Shown here one piece after another: positions 25,675 through 35,195 of a stretch of 64,000 bases of DNA. Within the stretch, counting starts at the first letter, position 1; each line of letters opens with the position of its first letter. A model generated the notes under the pieces. That model saw only the letters and a list, made by a program, of their open reading frames with translations, was not told the DNA's origin and did no database searches. The position numbers and the translations under genes are program-made. Origin of the DNA: G965261475 sp965261475 [NCBI: bacterium] (GTDB lineage: Bacteria > SAR324 > XYD2-FULL-50-16); the NCBI GenBank assembly GCA_965261475.1, contig OZ253454.1, positions 372,001 through 436,000 of the forward strand. The letters run 5' to 3'.

Positions 25675-26652
25675 ATGGAAAAGTTGAACAATCATTCTGT
25701 TTTTCCTAAAGAAGCTAGCCTCAGACCGCGAAAGCTAGATGATTTTATTGGACAAGAGTTGCTGAAGAAGAATTTAAAAGTTTTTCTTCAAGCTGCGTTT
25801 AATAGAGGAGATAATTTAGATCATATTCTGTTAGGCGGACCTCCTGGCTTGGGTAAAACCTCTTTAGCACAAATTATAGCGAACGAATTTCAAAAACCAT
25901 TATTTAAAACCTCAGGTCCTGTTTTAGAACGACAAGGTGATATTGCCTCTATTTTGACTTCTTTAGATGAACCACACGGGTTTCTTTTTATAGATGAGAT
26001 TCATCGTATGAATCATTCTGTAGAGGAGATGCTCTATCCTGCTATGGAAGATTTTTATTTAGACGTTGTTGTCGGACAAGGTATTGGAGCTAAGTCAGTT
26101 AAAGTTGACTTAGAGCGTTTTACCTTGATCGGAGCAACTACTCGTGTTGGCTTATTAAGCTCTCCGCTAAGAGATAGGTTTGGTATTTTTTTTCATTTAG
26201 ATTTTTATAGTGCTACAGAATTGTCTAAAATTATTTTTAATTCTGCTCAAATTTTAAATTTATCAATAGAGCAAAGTGCAGCTATAGAAATAGGCAAACG
26301 CTCAAGAGGTACTCCTCGTATTGCTAATAGGTTATTAAAAAGAGTATCAGATTTTAGTTCTGTAGAAAATCAGCCTGTAATTACCTTGCAATTAGCAAAA
26401 ACTGCATTGCAAAAATTACGGATTGATTTTGAAGGTTTGGACGAATTAGATCAGAAAATTTTGCGGGTTATTGTAGATCTATACCAAGGAGGACCTGTTG
26501 GTATTCAAAATCTTTGCACTGTGCTCTCTGAAGAGCAAGACATTATCGAAAATTACAAAGAGCCATTTTTGATTAGACAGGGTTTCTTACAAAGAACTAA
26601 CAGAGGCAGAGTGATTACCAAAAAGGGTAGAAAACATTTATCTCAGATTTAA
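25675..26652 (+). CDS. ruvB: Holliday junction branch-migration helicase RuvB
   Basis: The 325-residue AAA+ protein begins with LRPRKLDDFIGQELLKKNLKVFLQAA. It has Walker A GGPPGLGKTSLAQ, Walker B FLFIDEIHRM, sensor 1 LIGATTRVGLLSSPLRDRFG and sensor 2 RSRGTPRIANRLLKRVSDF. The C-terminal winged helix follows (GGPVGIQNLCTVLSEEQDIIENYKEPFLIRQGFLQRTNRGR). It drives branch migration with RuvA. Its stop overlaps the stop of the convergent glycosyltransferase gene. Confidence 0.97.
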   Translation: MEKLNNHSVFPKEASLRPRKLDDFIGQELLKKNLKVFLQAAFNRGDNLDHILLGGPPGLGKTSLAQIIANEFQKPLFKTSGPVLERQGDIASILTSLDEPHGFLFIDEIHRMNHSVEEMLYPAMEDFYLDVVVGQGIGAKSVKVDLERFTLIGATTRVGLLSSPLRDRFGIFFHLDFYSATELSKIIFNSAQILNLSIEQSAAIEIGKRSRGTPRIANRLLKRVSDFSSVENQPVITLQLAKTALQKLRIDFEGLDELDQKILRVIVDLYQGGPVGIQNLCTVLSEEQDIIENYKEPFLIRQGFLQRTNRGRVITKKGRKHLSQI

Positions 26653-27419
26653 TGACCTCTACCTTTTTGGTACTCTTTATTTTCTTGTATTTCTAACATT
26701 TTGATATATTTAGCAAAGGTATGAAAGCTGATAGTTATACTACTCATTAACCCATTCTTGCCTTTCCATAATCCTCCTTGTAGTATTAGTTTTTTAATTA
26801 AAGTAGCTAGACTATGACCTATGATAGTAGCGTATGTTATGCGTTTGCCTTTTCTATAAATAATTTGATGCTCTGCTTCTTTGGTAGAATAAAAGTTGAG
26901 TTTTGCAATCCAATCTGTATAGTTTACAAATGTTTGGTGAATAATATCTATAGGCAGGTTTTGTCTTTTAGCAGAGTGAACCCTAGAGTGTATCATACTA
27001 TCATCGTAGCTAGAGAATTTTCTATGATACAGGCGAATTTTGTAGTCAGGGTAAATATTTTGGAGCCATTTTGTCCCTAAAAAATTTTTTCTTCTAAAAG
27101 CATAGCCTATTTTTTTATTTGGTAGTGCTAGCTTTTTAAGATAGTTAATAGTAGTTTGCGTTAGTTTTTCATCAGCATCTATAGATAGAATCCAATCATT
27201 TTTTGCTAGACTTGCTGATTTTTTTTTTTGCGGACCATCGCCTAAAAAGGTTTGAGTATAGACTGTAGCGCCTAGTTCTTTTGCTATTTTTATAGTATGA
27301 TCTGTACTTTGAGAATCTAAAATTAAAATTTCATCGCAAATTAGTTGTAAGCTTAAGATACAATCTTTGATTGTTTTTTCTTCATTTAAAGTAATAATTG
27401 TAGCGCTAATTGGTTGCAT
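26649..27419 (-). CDS. Glycosyltransferase family 2 (LPS core WaaE/KdtX-like)
   Basis: The 256-residue protein has the GT-A fold start ISATIITLNEEKTIKDCILSLQ, the donor-site DSQSTDHTIKIAKELGA and the metal-binding DADE in WILSIDADEKL. It continues with AFRRKNFLGTKWLQ and the IRLYHRKFSSYDDSMIHSRV segment typical of WaaE/KdtX-type LPS-core beta-glucosyltransferases. The acceptor cannot be told from sequence. It is convergent with ruvB and divergent from cvpA. Confidence 0.85.
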   Translation of the reverse strand: MQPISATIITLNEEKTIKDCILSLQLICDEILILDSQSTDHTIKIAKELGATVYTQTFLGDGPQKKKSASLAKNDWILSIDADEKLTQTTINYLKKLALPNKKIGYAFRRKNFLGTKWLQNIYPDYKIRLYHRKFSSYDDSMIHSRVHSAKRQNLPIDIIHQTFVNYTDWIAKLNFYSTKEAEHQIIYRKGKRITYATIIGHSLATLIKKLILQGGLWKGKNGLMSSITISFHTFAKYIKMLEIQENKEYQKGRGH

Positions 27420-27482
27420 TAGAAAAAAGTTGTTTTTTTTATTATTTTTTACTAAAATCTACCTTGTTGTACTTTTAAGTTT

Positions 27483-27917
27483 ATGTTTAATAATTTTTTT
27501 GATATTGCTATTATCTTTGTTCTTATTATTACCACTCTTTGGGGTTTTACGCTAGGCTTTATTGCTTCGCTGCTCTTTTTGGGTATAATTTTTTTTGGTG
27601 GATTATTTTTTAATTTTATAGCAGCACAAGTCTCTTTATTTTTTGCTTCGTCAAATTTTGATTCTTTAGTTCAGATACTTTTTACTTTAGGTATGATTGT
27701 ATTGATCGCAAAAATTTGTCAAATGCTATTTAGTATGTTTTTGACTAATGCTATTTTTAGCAAAGTAGCAGGAGGATTGTTGGGTTTTTTGACGGGAATA
27801 GTTATTAGCATTTTTGCAGTTAAGTATCTAAAGCAATTTTATTTTTTTCAAGATGAAATTGCACGCTCTACTGTTATTCCGTATATTGTTCAAATTTCTC
27901 AATTTTTTTCGTTATGA
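27483..27917 (+). CDS. cvpA: CvpA family inner-membrane protein
   Basis: The 144-residue protein has four hydrophobic segments and the CvpA opening FDIAIIFVLIITTLWGFTLGFIASLLFL. GGLLGFLTGIVISIFAVKYL is the later conserved segment. CvpA is linked to colicin V export and envelope stress; the mechanism is unknown. It overlaps the pilin-like gene by four bases. Confidence 0.8.
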   Translation: MFNNFFDIAIIFVLIITTLWGFTLGFIASLLFLGIIFFGGLFFNFIAAQVSLFFASSNFDSLVQILFTLGMIVLIAKICQMLFSMFLTNAIFSKVAGGLLGFLTGIVISIFAVKYLKQFYFFQDEIARSTVIPYIVQISQFFSL

Positions 27918-28294
27918 ACAAAAAGCAAACGGGGTTTACTCTGATTGAGATTTCAGTTGTTATTGTCATTTTAGCTATTATTGCGAGCCTAGTGTTTCCT
28001 AGTTACCGAAAATTAATAGGCAAAGCAAAACAATCAGAGGCAAAAGTAATTCTACAATCCATTTATACCGCACAAAATCTGTATTTTGCAGAAAACAATA
28101 GCTACGCAGATGAGCTGCAAAAATTAGATATAGAAATTCCAGCAGATGCTAGATATCAATACACGATGAATATTGATCATAACAGCTATCTTGCTACTGC
28201 CAAAGCTAATATTGATACTGATGAAGAATTGGATACTTGGACTATTGACGAGCATAAAGCATTAAGTAATGTTATCAACGATATTTATGAATAG
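27914..28294 (+). CDS. Type IV pilin / type II secretion pseudopilin-like protein
   Basis: The 126-residue protein has a short basic leader and the prepilin-peptidase motif K-Q-T-G/F-T-L-I-E (cleavage after Gly8, Glu at +5). The hydrophobic helix ISVVIVILAIIASLVFPSYRK follows, then a small globular part rich in YFAENNSYADEL-type PilE/GspG sequence. It could be a major or minor pilin or a GspG-type pseudopilin. The secretin and another pilin-like protein at 59-63 kb make a secretion or pilus system likely. Prepilin peptidase is not in the window. Confidence 0.8.
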   Translation: MNKKQTGFTLIEISVVIVILAIIASLVFPSYRKLIGKAKQSEAKVILQSIYTAQNLYFAENNSYADELQKLDIEIPADARYQYTMNIDHNSYLATAKANIDTDEELDTWTIDEHKALSNVINDIYE

Positions 28295-29474
28295 GTGTTA
28301 CCTAATTGTCTTTTTTCTTTTTTCTTTTTTACAGCCCATTTTTGCTAGTTTGATTGGAGAGGGAAGGGCGTATATTTTTAGAAATCAGGTACATGAAGCT
28401 AGGAAGCAGGCATTCGAAAATGCTAAAAATGATATTTTACTACAATCAATCCGCAAAAAGTTAGCAACAGAAACTATTGAGCGTAATTGGGTAGTACTGA
28501 GGCAAGATATTTTAGCCAACACTAATAAATATTTGAGAAGGATTAAGGTTTTATCGGATCAAAGACAAGAATATTCTTATTTTTTTAAAATCCGAGCAGA
28601 AGTTTTAACTAAAAATATTGATAGTTATCTACAAAAACAAAATTTTATTGAAGCGAATAATCATAAAAAAGTTTTTGTTATTTATTTTCCTAACCGTAAC
28701 TCTTACTCTATCAATACTCCTGAGGTGAGGTATTTTTTTAAAAATCTACAAAGTAATTATACAAAAATTAGCCTCACACAAGATATTGGACTAAATAAAC
28801 CTTGGAGTGATAAAAAATTATTTTTAGATAAATTAGCAATCTTTGAGGCAACAAGAGATTTAGCTCAAGTTGCAGACAAGAGTAAACTTTTTTTAGATTC
28901 CATTTTGGCAGATTTAAGACAGCGAGGCTATCAAGCCGCCGTCTTTATAGATTTGACATTATCAAAAGACAATTCGCATCATGGTAATAAGTTTGTTTTT
29001 AGCAAAAAGAATCTAGCATTAAATATTAAAATATACGATTTAGATATTGGGCTTGTGCAAGCAAAAAATATTCGTTTGCCCTTTTTTTCTAACAATAAGA
29101 AGAATGACATGGGTGTAGCACTCACAAATATCATCACAGAGGGTAAGGATTTTTTTGTATCTTTTCTAGATGACTATTTTGGAAGTTATTATTTTCAATG
29201 GGATAATAAAAAGTACTACATTACCTTTAATAATTTTAATCAACTAGAGGAGCAAAGTATCAAAGATATATTAGTAAATCTGAGAGGTTATAAAAATCTT
29301 TTTTCTCAACGAAGCAGGAATAAATTAAAAATTTCTTACTACTCTAGCCTTTCTTCTGAGAGAATCTACCAACTAATGAGTGCAGCTTTGAAAGAAGCTC
29401 AAATAGATATCCAGTTGCAAAGTCAAAATTCTGATACTATTAGCTTTAATAAAATCTCAAATGTTAAAAGATAA
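28287..29474 (+). CDS. Secreted protein of unknown function (FlgT-N-like start)
   Basis: The protein is about 395 residues from ATG 28287, which overlaps the end of the pilin-like gene. An Sec signal peptide (CYLIVFFLFSFLQPIFA) is followed by LIGEGRAYIFRNQVHEARKQAFENAKNDIL. That is the G-x-G-x-A...AR-x-x-A-x-x-x-A pattern found at the start of FlgT and similar outer-membrane assembly proteins. The rest, with EVLTKNID and long alpha/beta alternation, is not recognised. It probably acts in the periplasm. It overlaps the next gene by 14 bp. Confidence 0.6.
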   Translation: MNRCYLIVFFLFSFLQPIFASLIGEGRAYIFRNQVHEARKQAFENAKNDILLQSIRKKLATETIERNWVVLRQDILANTNKYLRRIKVLSDQRQEYSYFFKIRAEVLTKNIDSYLQKQNFIEANNHKKVFVIYFPNRNSYSINTPEVRYFFKNLQSNYTKISLTQDIGLNKPWSDKKLFLDKLAIFEATRDLAQVADKSKLFLDSILADLRQRGYQAAVFIDLTLSKDNSHHGNKFVFSKKNLALNIKIYDLDIGLVQAKNIRLPFFSNNKKNDMGVALTNIITEGKDFFVSFLDDYFGSYYFQWDNKKYYITFNNFNQLEEQSIKDILVNLRGYKNLFSQRSRNKLKISYYSSLSSERIYQLMSAALKEAQIDIQLQSQNSDTISFNKISNVKR

Positions 29475-30240
29475 AAAAAATGGTAGTTGGACGCACAGCA
29501 TTAGCAGAGTAATTAGCAAGTTACTAAAATGTAAAAAGGTACAAGCAGAAAACAATACTCATATTCCAAATTTGCTACAAAGTTTTTTTGGTAAGAAAAA
29601 GATCCATCAAGTGTCTGTTCCTCGTGCTAAAATGGATTGCTTACCAGAAGATAAATTCTTAAAAGACATTATTAAAACTATCATCAAATCAGGTCGTTCT
29701 AGATTCCCTGTACTTAACAAACAATATCAAGTTGTAGGAGTTTTATTCGTTAAAGATATTTTTTCTTATATCTCTAAGCTGTCCTCTAAGAAAGTAAAAA
29801 ACATAATGAAACCAGTGGTTAAAATTTCTTATACTGCTTCTATACAAAGCGTGTTGCAAGAAATGAAAAAAACAAAATGTCATATGCTGATGGTGGTAGA
29901 TGAATATGGCAGTGTAGATGGTATTGTAACTATGGAGGATATTGTAGAGGAACTTATTGGAGATATTGAAGACGAATTTGATACAATCAAACCTCAATAT
30001 ATCAAACAAGGTAGTAGTGCTATTATCAATTCTGATATGCCTTTAGCAGAGTTTAACAAAGTTTTTGAATTTTCTTTGCATAAGGATCACGTAGACACTA
30101 TAGGAGGTTATATCTGTTTTTTAGAAGGCAGAATTCCATCTAGCAAAGAAATTATTGCTCTTGAAGGAAGAAAAGTAGAAATTATTAAGGCAAGTAAAAA
30201 ACAGCTAAAACAAATTAAACTTTTGCCTTATCAGAAATAA
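29461..30240 (+). CDS. CorC/HlyC-type CBS-domain protein
   Basis: The 259-residue protein has two CBS domains (about 45-180: VSVPRAKMDCLPED, RSRFPVLNKQYQVVGVLFVKDIFSY, MLMVVDEYGSVDGIVTMEDIVEELIGDIEDEFD). The CorC/HlyC C-terminal domain follows (INSDMPLAEFNKVF ... DTIGGYICFLEGRIPSSKEII). VDEYGSVDGIVTMEDI(V/L)EELIGDI is the strongest family marker. The full-length hemolysin-type membrane domain is absent, as in CorC. It is associated with magnesium/cobalt efflux in enterobacteria. Confidence 0.9.
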   Translation: MLKDKKNGSWTHSISRVISKLLKCKKVQAENNTHIPNLLQSFFGKKKIHQVSVPRAKMDCLPEDKFLKDIIKTIIKSGRSRFPVLNKQYQVVGVLFVKDIFSYISKLSSKKVKNIMKPVVKISYTASIQSVLQEMKKTKCHMLMVVDEYGSVDGIVTMEDIVEELIGDIEDEFDTIKPQYIKQGSSAIINSDMPLAEFNKVFEFSLHKDHVDTIGGYICFLEGRIPSSKEIIALEGRKVEIIKASKKQLKQIKLLPYQK

Positions 30241-30253
30241 ATTCTTAGCCAAC

Positions 30254-31825
30254 ATGCCTTTTTTTTGCCCTAAAATTTATGCTAAATTACAAGCAAAACA
30301 GCAAGAATTAGCGAAAACAACAATTGCTACACTGTTTGACAAAGATGCTAGGAGGGAAGTAAATTTTAGCCTAGAGAATGATGGACTTTTGTATGATTTT
30401 TCCAAGAATATATTGGACGCGGAGACTTTGTTATTGCTAGAGCAACAATCCAATCAAATTGACTTAAGACAGAAAATAGCAGAGCTTTGTGCTGGGAAAA
30501 CAACCAATCCTACAGAACAGAACAGCATCTCGCACATTCAAGCTAGAAACACCCATCAAAATAAGCAAGAATTAGCAAAACTCAACAGTTTTGTGAGCGA
30601 CTTACATCAAAAAAAATGTATTGGAAGCACCGGTAAACCAATAGATACTATTGTTAATTTGGGTATAGGAGGCTCTCAGTTAGGGGTACAAATGACTCAG
30701 TTTGCACTTAGTTTTTTTAGGGTTACTACAGAATTAAATTTTTTTTTTGCATCTGATTATTCTGCTGTGGACTTACATGAAATTTTACAGCAGTGTAACT
30801 GTGAGACCTGTATGTTTTTGGTGTGCTCTAAGAGTTTTACAACTCCCGAAACTCTGAGTAATGCTCACCTAGCAAAAAAATGGCTTGCTTGTAAATTAGG
30901 TGATAATTTTGCTATGCAAAATCATTTTGTTGCAATTACAGCTAATTTTGCGCAAGCGAGAGCTTTTGGTATTGTAGAGCAAAATATTTTTACTATTGGC
31001 AAAGGAGTAGGAGGTAGGTTTTCCATTGCTTCTAGTATGGGTTTAAGTCTAGTTTGTTTGATAGGCATAGCAAATTATCAACAATTTATAGCTGGGTTTC
31101 AATTAGCAGATAAAAATTTTTTAACCAAGCCGCTCAGAGAAAATATTCCCGTTGTGATGGCTTGGATAGGTATTTGGTATAGGAATTTTTTTGGACTATC
31201 CAATTATGCTATCCTACCTTATGCTGCACAGTTAGCACATCTACCTTCTTACCTACAACAGTTAGAAATGGAAAGCAACGGCAAAACTTTTAATTTGCAA
31301 GGAGATAAGATTGATTACGATACAGCGCCAGTTATTTTTGGACAAAGATGCACTGATGCTCAGCATTCTTTTTTTCAGTTGTTGCATCAAGGTAGTATCA
31401 AAATTCCTATTGATTTTATTGGTTTTGCTAAAATTCCTAGTAAACTCAAAGAGCTTACATTCCACCATCAAAAACTTATTGCTAACTTATTTGCACAGCA
31501 GCAAATATTAGCTTTTGGACGAGTAGCCGGTGAGCTGCATAATTTTCAAAAACTAGAGGGTAGTAAACCTAGCAGTTGCTTGTTATTTGATGAGTTATCT
31601 CCACAAAGACTAGGACAACTGATAGCTACTTACGAGCACAAGGTAGCCGTACAAGGAATGCTTTGGAATATCTGCTCTTTTGACCAATGGGGAGTAGAGT
31701 ACGGCAAGCAAATAGCAAAAACTATTTTGCCTTCATTAACACCTAGCGCAGCAAAGAAATTGCGGGGACTTACAAGACAACAAGAATTTTGGTATGCTCA
31801 AGGAAACTTTGAGGCATCGAGCTAG
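30254..31825 (+). CDS. pgi: Glucose-6-phosphate isomerase
   Basis: The 523-residue protein has the Pgi SIS domains: VNLGIGGSQLGVQM, LVCSKSFTTPETL, GVGGRFSIASSMGLSL, LQQLEMESNGKTF and FGQRCTDAQHSFFQLLHQG. The SFDQWGVEYGKQIAK signature is at the C-terminal end. It interconverts glucose-6-phosphate and fructose-6-phosphate in glycolysis/gluconeogenesis. It lies 13 bp after the CorC-type gene, and the convergent rpmG-purA pair follows. Confidence 0.97.
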   Translation: MPFFCPKIYAKLQAKQQELAKTTIATLFDKDARREVNFSLENDGLLYDFSKNILDAETLLLLEQQSNQIDLRQKIAELCAGKTTNPTEQNSISHIQARNTHQNKQELAKLNSFVSDLHQKKCIGSTGKPIDTIVNLGIGGSQLGVQMTQFALSFFRVTTELNFFFASDYSAVDLHEILQQCNCETCMFLVCSKSFTTPETLSNAHLAKKWLACKLGDNFAMQNHFVAITANFAQARAFGIVEQNIFTIGKGVGGRFSIASSMGLSLVCLIGIANYQQFIAGFQLADKNFLTKPLRENIPVVMAWIGIWYRNFFGLSNYAILPYAAQLAHLPSYLQQLEMESNGKTFNLQGDKIDYDTAPVIFGQRCTDAQHSFFQLLHQGSIKIPIDFIGFAKIPSKLKELTFHHQKLIANLFAQQQILAFGRVAGELHNFQKLEGSKPSSCLLFDELSPQRLGQLIATYEHKVAVQGMLWNICSFDQWGVEYGKQIAKTILPSLTPSAAKKLRGLTRQQEFWYAQGNFEASS

Positions 31826-31857
31826 ATTGGTCTTTATACAAGAATTGTGAAGAGAGT

Positions 31858-32019
31858 TTATTTGTACTCTTTGTAGGTTACGTGTTTTCTAACTACGGGG
31901 TCGTATTTTTTAAGCTCTAGCTTGTCTAGAGTATTTTTCTTGTTTTTCATACTGTAGTAAATATGTGGGCTCTGTGAGCTTTTTAGTTTTACTTGTACTC
32001 TATCTGTTTTTTTTGCCAT
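31858..32019 (-). CDS. rpmG: 50S ribosomal protein L33 (zinc-free form)
   Basis: The 53-residue basic protein reads [20 protein letters not shown], then [10 protein letters not shown] and [19 protein letters not shown](S/T)xKNK(K/R)xx...KKYDPxVRKHVxYKE is the L33 signature. It lacks the CxxC pairs of the zinc-binding form. It starts 8 bp after the purA stop, so the two are probably co-transcribed. Confidence 0.95.
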   Translation of the reverse strand: MAKKTDRVQVKLKSSQSPHIYYSMKNKKNTLDKLELKKYDPVVRKHVTYKEYK

Positions 32020-32027
32020 TTTACCAT

Positions 32028-33323
32028 CTAAAAGAAATTTTTTGTTAAAATATAATTCTCCTTTTTAGGAGAATTAGACAAGAAAACTATAGGGGATTTT
32101 AATTCTTTTTGCAAGAACTTTATGTAATTTTTGCAGTTCTTTGGTAGCTCTGCTAGAGTTTTAATTTTTGAAGTATCTTGTTGCCACCCTGTAAATGTTT
32201 GATATTGAGGTTGTAGGTACTGCCACAAACTAGTATTATTGGGTGGCGTAGTAATGTTTTTGCCTTGTAATTTATAGTGTGTACAAACCTTGATTTGTCC
32301 TAGAAAATCTAGGACATCTAGTTTCATAATTCCTAAATAACTTACTCCGTTAATCAGCATTGTTTTTCTAAGCAAGCATAAATCTAACCAACCACATCTA
32401 CGATTTCTTCCTGTAGTGGCACCGTATTCGTTGCCTGTGTTTTGTAAAAATTTACCGTCTTTGTTATTTAATTCTGTAGGAAAAGGTCCTTGACCCACTC
32501 TAGTAGTGTAAGCCTTAAACAAACCTAAGACGCCGTCAATATCTCTGATAGACAGACCACTTCCAATAGCTGCACCTCCTGCTATAGTGTTCGATGAAGT
32601 TACAAAAGGATAGCTACCATAATCTAGATCTAGTAGGCTGCCCTGTGCTCCTTCTAGGAGAATTTTTGCACCAGTTTTTTTTCTCTCTTGTACGAATTCT
32701 AGAGGATCTCGTAGGTTATTTTTTAGTTTTTGATAGTTGAGCATTAACTGCTGGTAGCTCTGCTCAATGTTTGGGAGTTTGAGCTTGAAGTTTTGGCAAT
32801 CTGATTCTATCTCTAGGTATGTTTTTTCCATTTTTGCAATAAATTTTTTATAAAATTCTGTGTCTTCTGCTAGTTCACATACTCTTATTCCTTGTCTGCA
32901 TACTTTATCTACGTAGGCAGGTCCTATACCTTTTTTAGTAGTACCTATAGAATTTTTACCTAATTTATTTTCTGAAACTGCATCTTTAATTTTATGAATT
33001 GGTAGAATTAAATGTGCTAATTCGCTAATAAAAATTCTTTCCTTGCAAGAAATTTTTTGCTGTTGTAGCTCAGCAATCTCTTTGTTTAACTCCCATAAAT
33101 CTATCACCATACCACTGCCTAAAAAAACTTGGCACTGAGGGTTAAGAATACCAGACGGCACTTGATGCAGTACAAATTTTTTATCATCAAATTCTATAGT
33201 ATGCCCTGCGTTGCTGCCACCTTGAAAACGAATTACCAGGTCTGCTCTGCTAGATAAAATATCTACTACCTTGCCTTTACCTTCATCGCCCCATTGTAAT
33301 CCCACTAAAACAAGAGTTTGCAT
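32028..33323 (-). CDS. purA: Adenylosuccinate synthetase
   Basis: The 431-residue protein has the GTP/IMP site [13 protein letters not shown] at the N-terminus, [44 protein letters not shown] and [31 protein letters not shown] is also present. All catalytic elements are there. It makes adenylosuccinate from IMP and aspartate. A 10-bp perfect stem (32053-32076) lies in its last codons, just before rpmG. Confidence 0.97.
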   Translation of the reverse strand: MQTLVLVGLQWGDEGKGKVVDILSSRADLVIRFQGGSNAGHTIEFDDKKFVLHQVPSGILNPQCQVFLGSGMVIDLWELNKEIAELQQQKISCKERIFISELAHLILPIHKIKDAVSENKLGKNSIGTTKKGIGPAYVDKVCRQGIRVCELAEDTEFYKKFIAKMEKTYLEIESDCQNFKLKLPNIEQSYQQLMLNYQKLKNNLRDPLEFVQERKKTGAKILLEGAQGSLLDLDYGSYPFVTSSNTIAGGAAIGSGLSIRDIDGVLGLFKAYTTRVGQGPFPTELNNKDGKFLQNTGNEYGATTGRNRRCGWLDLCLLRKTMLINGVSYLGIMKLDVLDFLGQIKVCTHYKLQGKNITTPPNNTSLWQYLQPQYQTFTGWQQDTSKIKTLAELPKNCKNYIKFLQKELKSPIVFLSNSPKKENYILTKNFF

Positions 33324-33348
33324 ATATTCGTAAATATTCGTTTTAATA

Positions 33349-33418
33349 ACATTGCAAGCAATGTCATTGACTAGTTTTGAGTAAAACCGTAATTTTACTC
33401 GATAATCAAAATTTTGAT
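33349..33418. promoter_or_regulatory. three adjacent palindromes in the divergent purA-coaE intergenic region
   Basis: ACATTGC-aa-GCAATGT (33349-33364), GAGTAAAA-ccgtaa-TTTTACTC (33379-33400) and ATCAAAATTTTGAT (33405-33418) follow each other within 70 bp between divergent genes. The first contains CATTGnnnnCAATG, also present upstream of pstS. They may be operators or cruciform elements. Confidence 0.4.
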
Positions 33419-33484
33419 ATTTTTATTTTGTATTGTCATAATACAAGTATTTTGCTTAGTAAGCAAAAATTTTATCAGCAAATT

Positions 33485-34099
33485 ATGAAAATTATTGGAC
33501 TAACAGGTAGTATGTGTAGCGGCAAGAGCACTATTGCTAGATTCTTTTGGGAGCTAGACTACATTATTGTTTCTGCAGATTGTTTAGCAAAACTAATTTT
33601 AAAAGAGCCTAGTATTATACAAGCAATTAAGCAGAATTTTGGTACAGAAGTTTTGGAGCAAGGGCAGGTTTGTTTTGCGAAACTTGCGACGCAAAGTTTT
33701 GCTAGCAAAGAGAATATTGCTAGGCTGAACTCTATTATGCACCCTAGAATCTCACAAAGATTTGCTATTGAGCTCGCAAAAGCAAAGCAACACAATCCTC
33801 AAGCTAGCGTCATCTATGATGCTCCCTTGCTCTTTGAAAGCAATGCCTACCAAGCGGTAGATAAAATCATTTTAGTAGTTACCGCCTATGAGGTTATTAC
33901 GCAAAGATGGCGACAAAAAATATCTCAAAAAAATACCCATTTTAAAGAGTCTGATTTAAAAACTAGAATTAAATATCAAATACCACAACACAAAGCTCAA
34001 AAAATGGCAGATTTTATTATTGATGGCAATCAAGAGCTCCCACAAGTCAAAAAACAGGTATTTAAAATTCATCAACAAATTAGTAAGGGAGTTGAATAA
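33485..34099 (+). CDS. coaE: Dephospho-CoA kinase
   Basis: The 204-residue protein starts at ATG 33485 with MKIIGLTGSMCSGKSTIARFF (P-loop). The frame is open from 33377, but that part covers palindromic intergenic sequence. It continues with VSADCLAKLILKEP, the conserved LNSIMHPRI, YDAPLLFESN and the lid region RWRQKISQKN. It phosphorylates dephospho-CoA, the last step of coenzyme A synthesis. Confidence 0.94.
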   Translation: MKIIGLTGSMCSGKSTIARFFWELDYIIVSADCLAKLILKEPSIIQAIKQNFGTEVLEQGQVCFAKLATQSFASKENIARLNSIMHPRISQRFAIELAKAKQHNPQASVIYDAPLLFESNAYQAVDKIILVVTAYEVITQRWRQKISQKNTHFKESDLKTRIKYQIPQHKAQKMADFIIDGNQELPQVKKQVFKIHQQISKGVE

Positions 34100-34247
34100 A
34101 TTCCCAGAGTATATTTGTTTGTTTTGCTAATAATTTTTTGATATTTTTGTACTGTTACTAAACGACAATTTTTATCGTACGATTAAGTTTGTTATGAGAA
34201 GCAACCTCAAAAATACTGCTATTGTTTTAGCACTATTTGAGCTAAAA

Positions 34248-34913
34248 CTAGTTACTACTAGCAATATTACTTGCTTGATTTGTGATAGCAGAGTTTGAGA
34301 GTTTTTTGATTTCTTGACGGGCTAATTGATCGCATAGCTCGTTTTCTACTATTTTGCTATGCGCTTTAACCCAGTGCCATGTTATATTTTTCTTATTTTT
34401 TTGTTGGTCTAATTTCATCCACAATTCTTGGTTGAGCACAGGTTTACCATCTGTTTTTTTCCAGTTTTTTTTCTTCCAACCTACAATCCACTCTGTCATA
34501 CCTCTTTTAAGATATTGACTATCTGTGTAAAGATGCACTTTTGCTCCTTGAGGAATTTTTTGCAGTGCTTCAATAGCAGCGGTTAGTTCCATAATGTTAT
34601 TGGTAGTATTTGTGGAGCTACCAGAAATTTTAGTATCTGATACTTGTTTGTTGTCTTGCCTACTACGAATTAAAGCAGCCCAGCCACCTACGCCCGGGTT
34701 GCGGGAGCAAGCACCATCAGTCCAAACTTGATAGCAGTCAATTTTTATATTTTCTGCTGCAATTTTTGCTAAAAACTCAGACCTACTTGTTTTGATAAGA
34801 TCAATTTGTTTGTTTAAATTTGTGATAGCTTCTTGGAGTTCATCTATATTGCCAAGATCTATATTTTTGAGTGCTGCTAAATTTTTTTCAATAACTTCTT
34901 TGTTTATTGCCAT
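34248..34913 (-). CDS. rnhA: Ribonuclease HI with N-terminal helical extension
   Basis: Of 221 residues, about 60-205 are RNase HI: VWTDGACSRNPGVGGWAAL (first Asp), IMELTAAIEAL (Glu), LYTDSQYLKRGMTEWI (Asp), WHWVKAHSKIVENELCDQLA (His loop and last Asp). All four acidic residues are present. The first about 58 residues (EKNLAALKNIDLGNIDELQEA...) form a charged, probably coiled-coil extension not present in standard RnhA. It is not the canonical hybrid-binding domain. It removes RNA from RNA-DNA hybrids. Confidence 0.94.
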   Translation of the reverse strand: MAINKEVIEKNLAALKNIDLGNIDELQEAITNLNKQIDLIKTSRSEFLAKIAAENIKIDCYQVWTDGACSRNPGVGGWAALIRSRQDNKQVSDTKISGSSTNTTNNIMELTAAIEALQKIPQGAKVHLYTDSQYLKRGMTEWIVGWKKKNWKKTDGKPVLNQELWMKLDQQKNKKNITWHWVKAHSKIVENELCDQLARQEIKKLSNSAITNQASNIASSN

Positions 34914-35134
34914 TTTTTATTTGCTTAAGTAAACATAATACCAACTACATAAAATGTAGCATTTTTACAAAAAATTGCAAGCTACAATCTAGTACAAACA
35001 GTAGCAGCCACCACTCTATTTACAATGTTTTGATAAATTGATAGCTTGCGGGTTTAAGTTGTAATTATTTTTTTTATTATTATGCTACATTTAGTTGGTA
35101 TAAAATCAAGTAAAATATTGATAGCTAGTTTTGA

Positions 35135-35164
35135 TTGACAGCTAGCTAATTGGCAGTTGATAAT
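35135..35164 (+). promoter_or_regulatory. sigma70-type promoter of gshB
   Basis: TTGACA (35135-35140), an 18-bp spacer and GATAAT (35159-35164) lie about 30 bp before the gshB start. The rest of the 282-bp gap between rnhA and gshB (34914-35134) shows no gene. Confidence 0.6.
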
Positions 35165-35195
35165 ATACTCTAAGTAAGGTTTTTATAGTTATATT

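Noticed and set aside
32053-32076. 10-bp perfect hairpin at the purA 3' end as a terminator
   Set aside because: It lies in purA codons, has no T run on the minus-strand transcript and precedes the closely linked rpmG.
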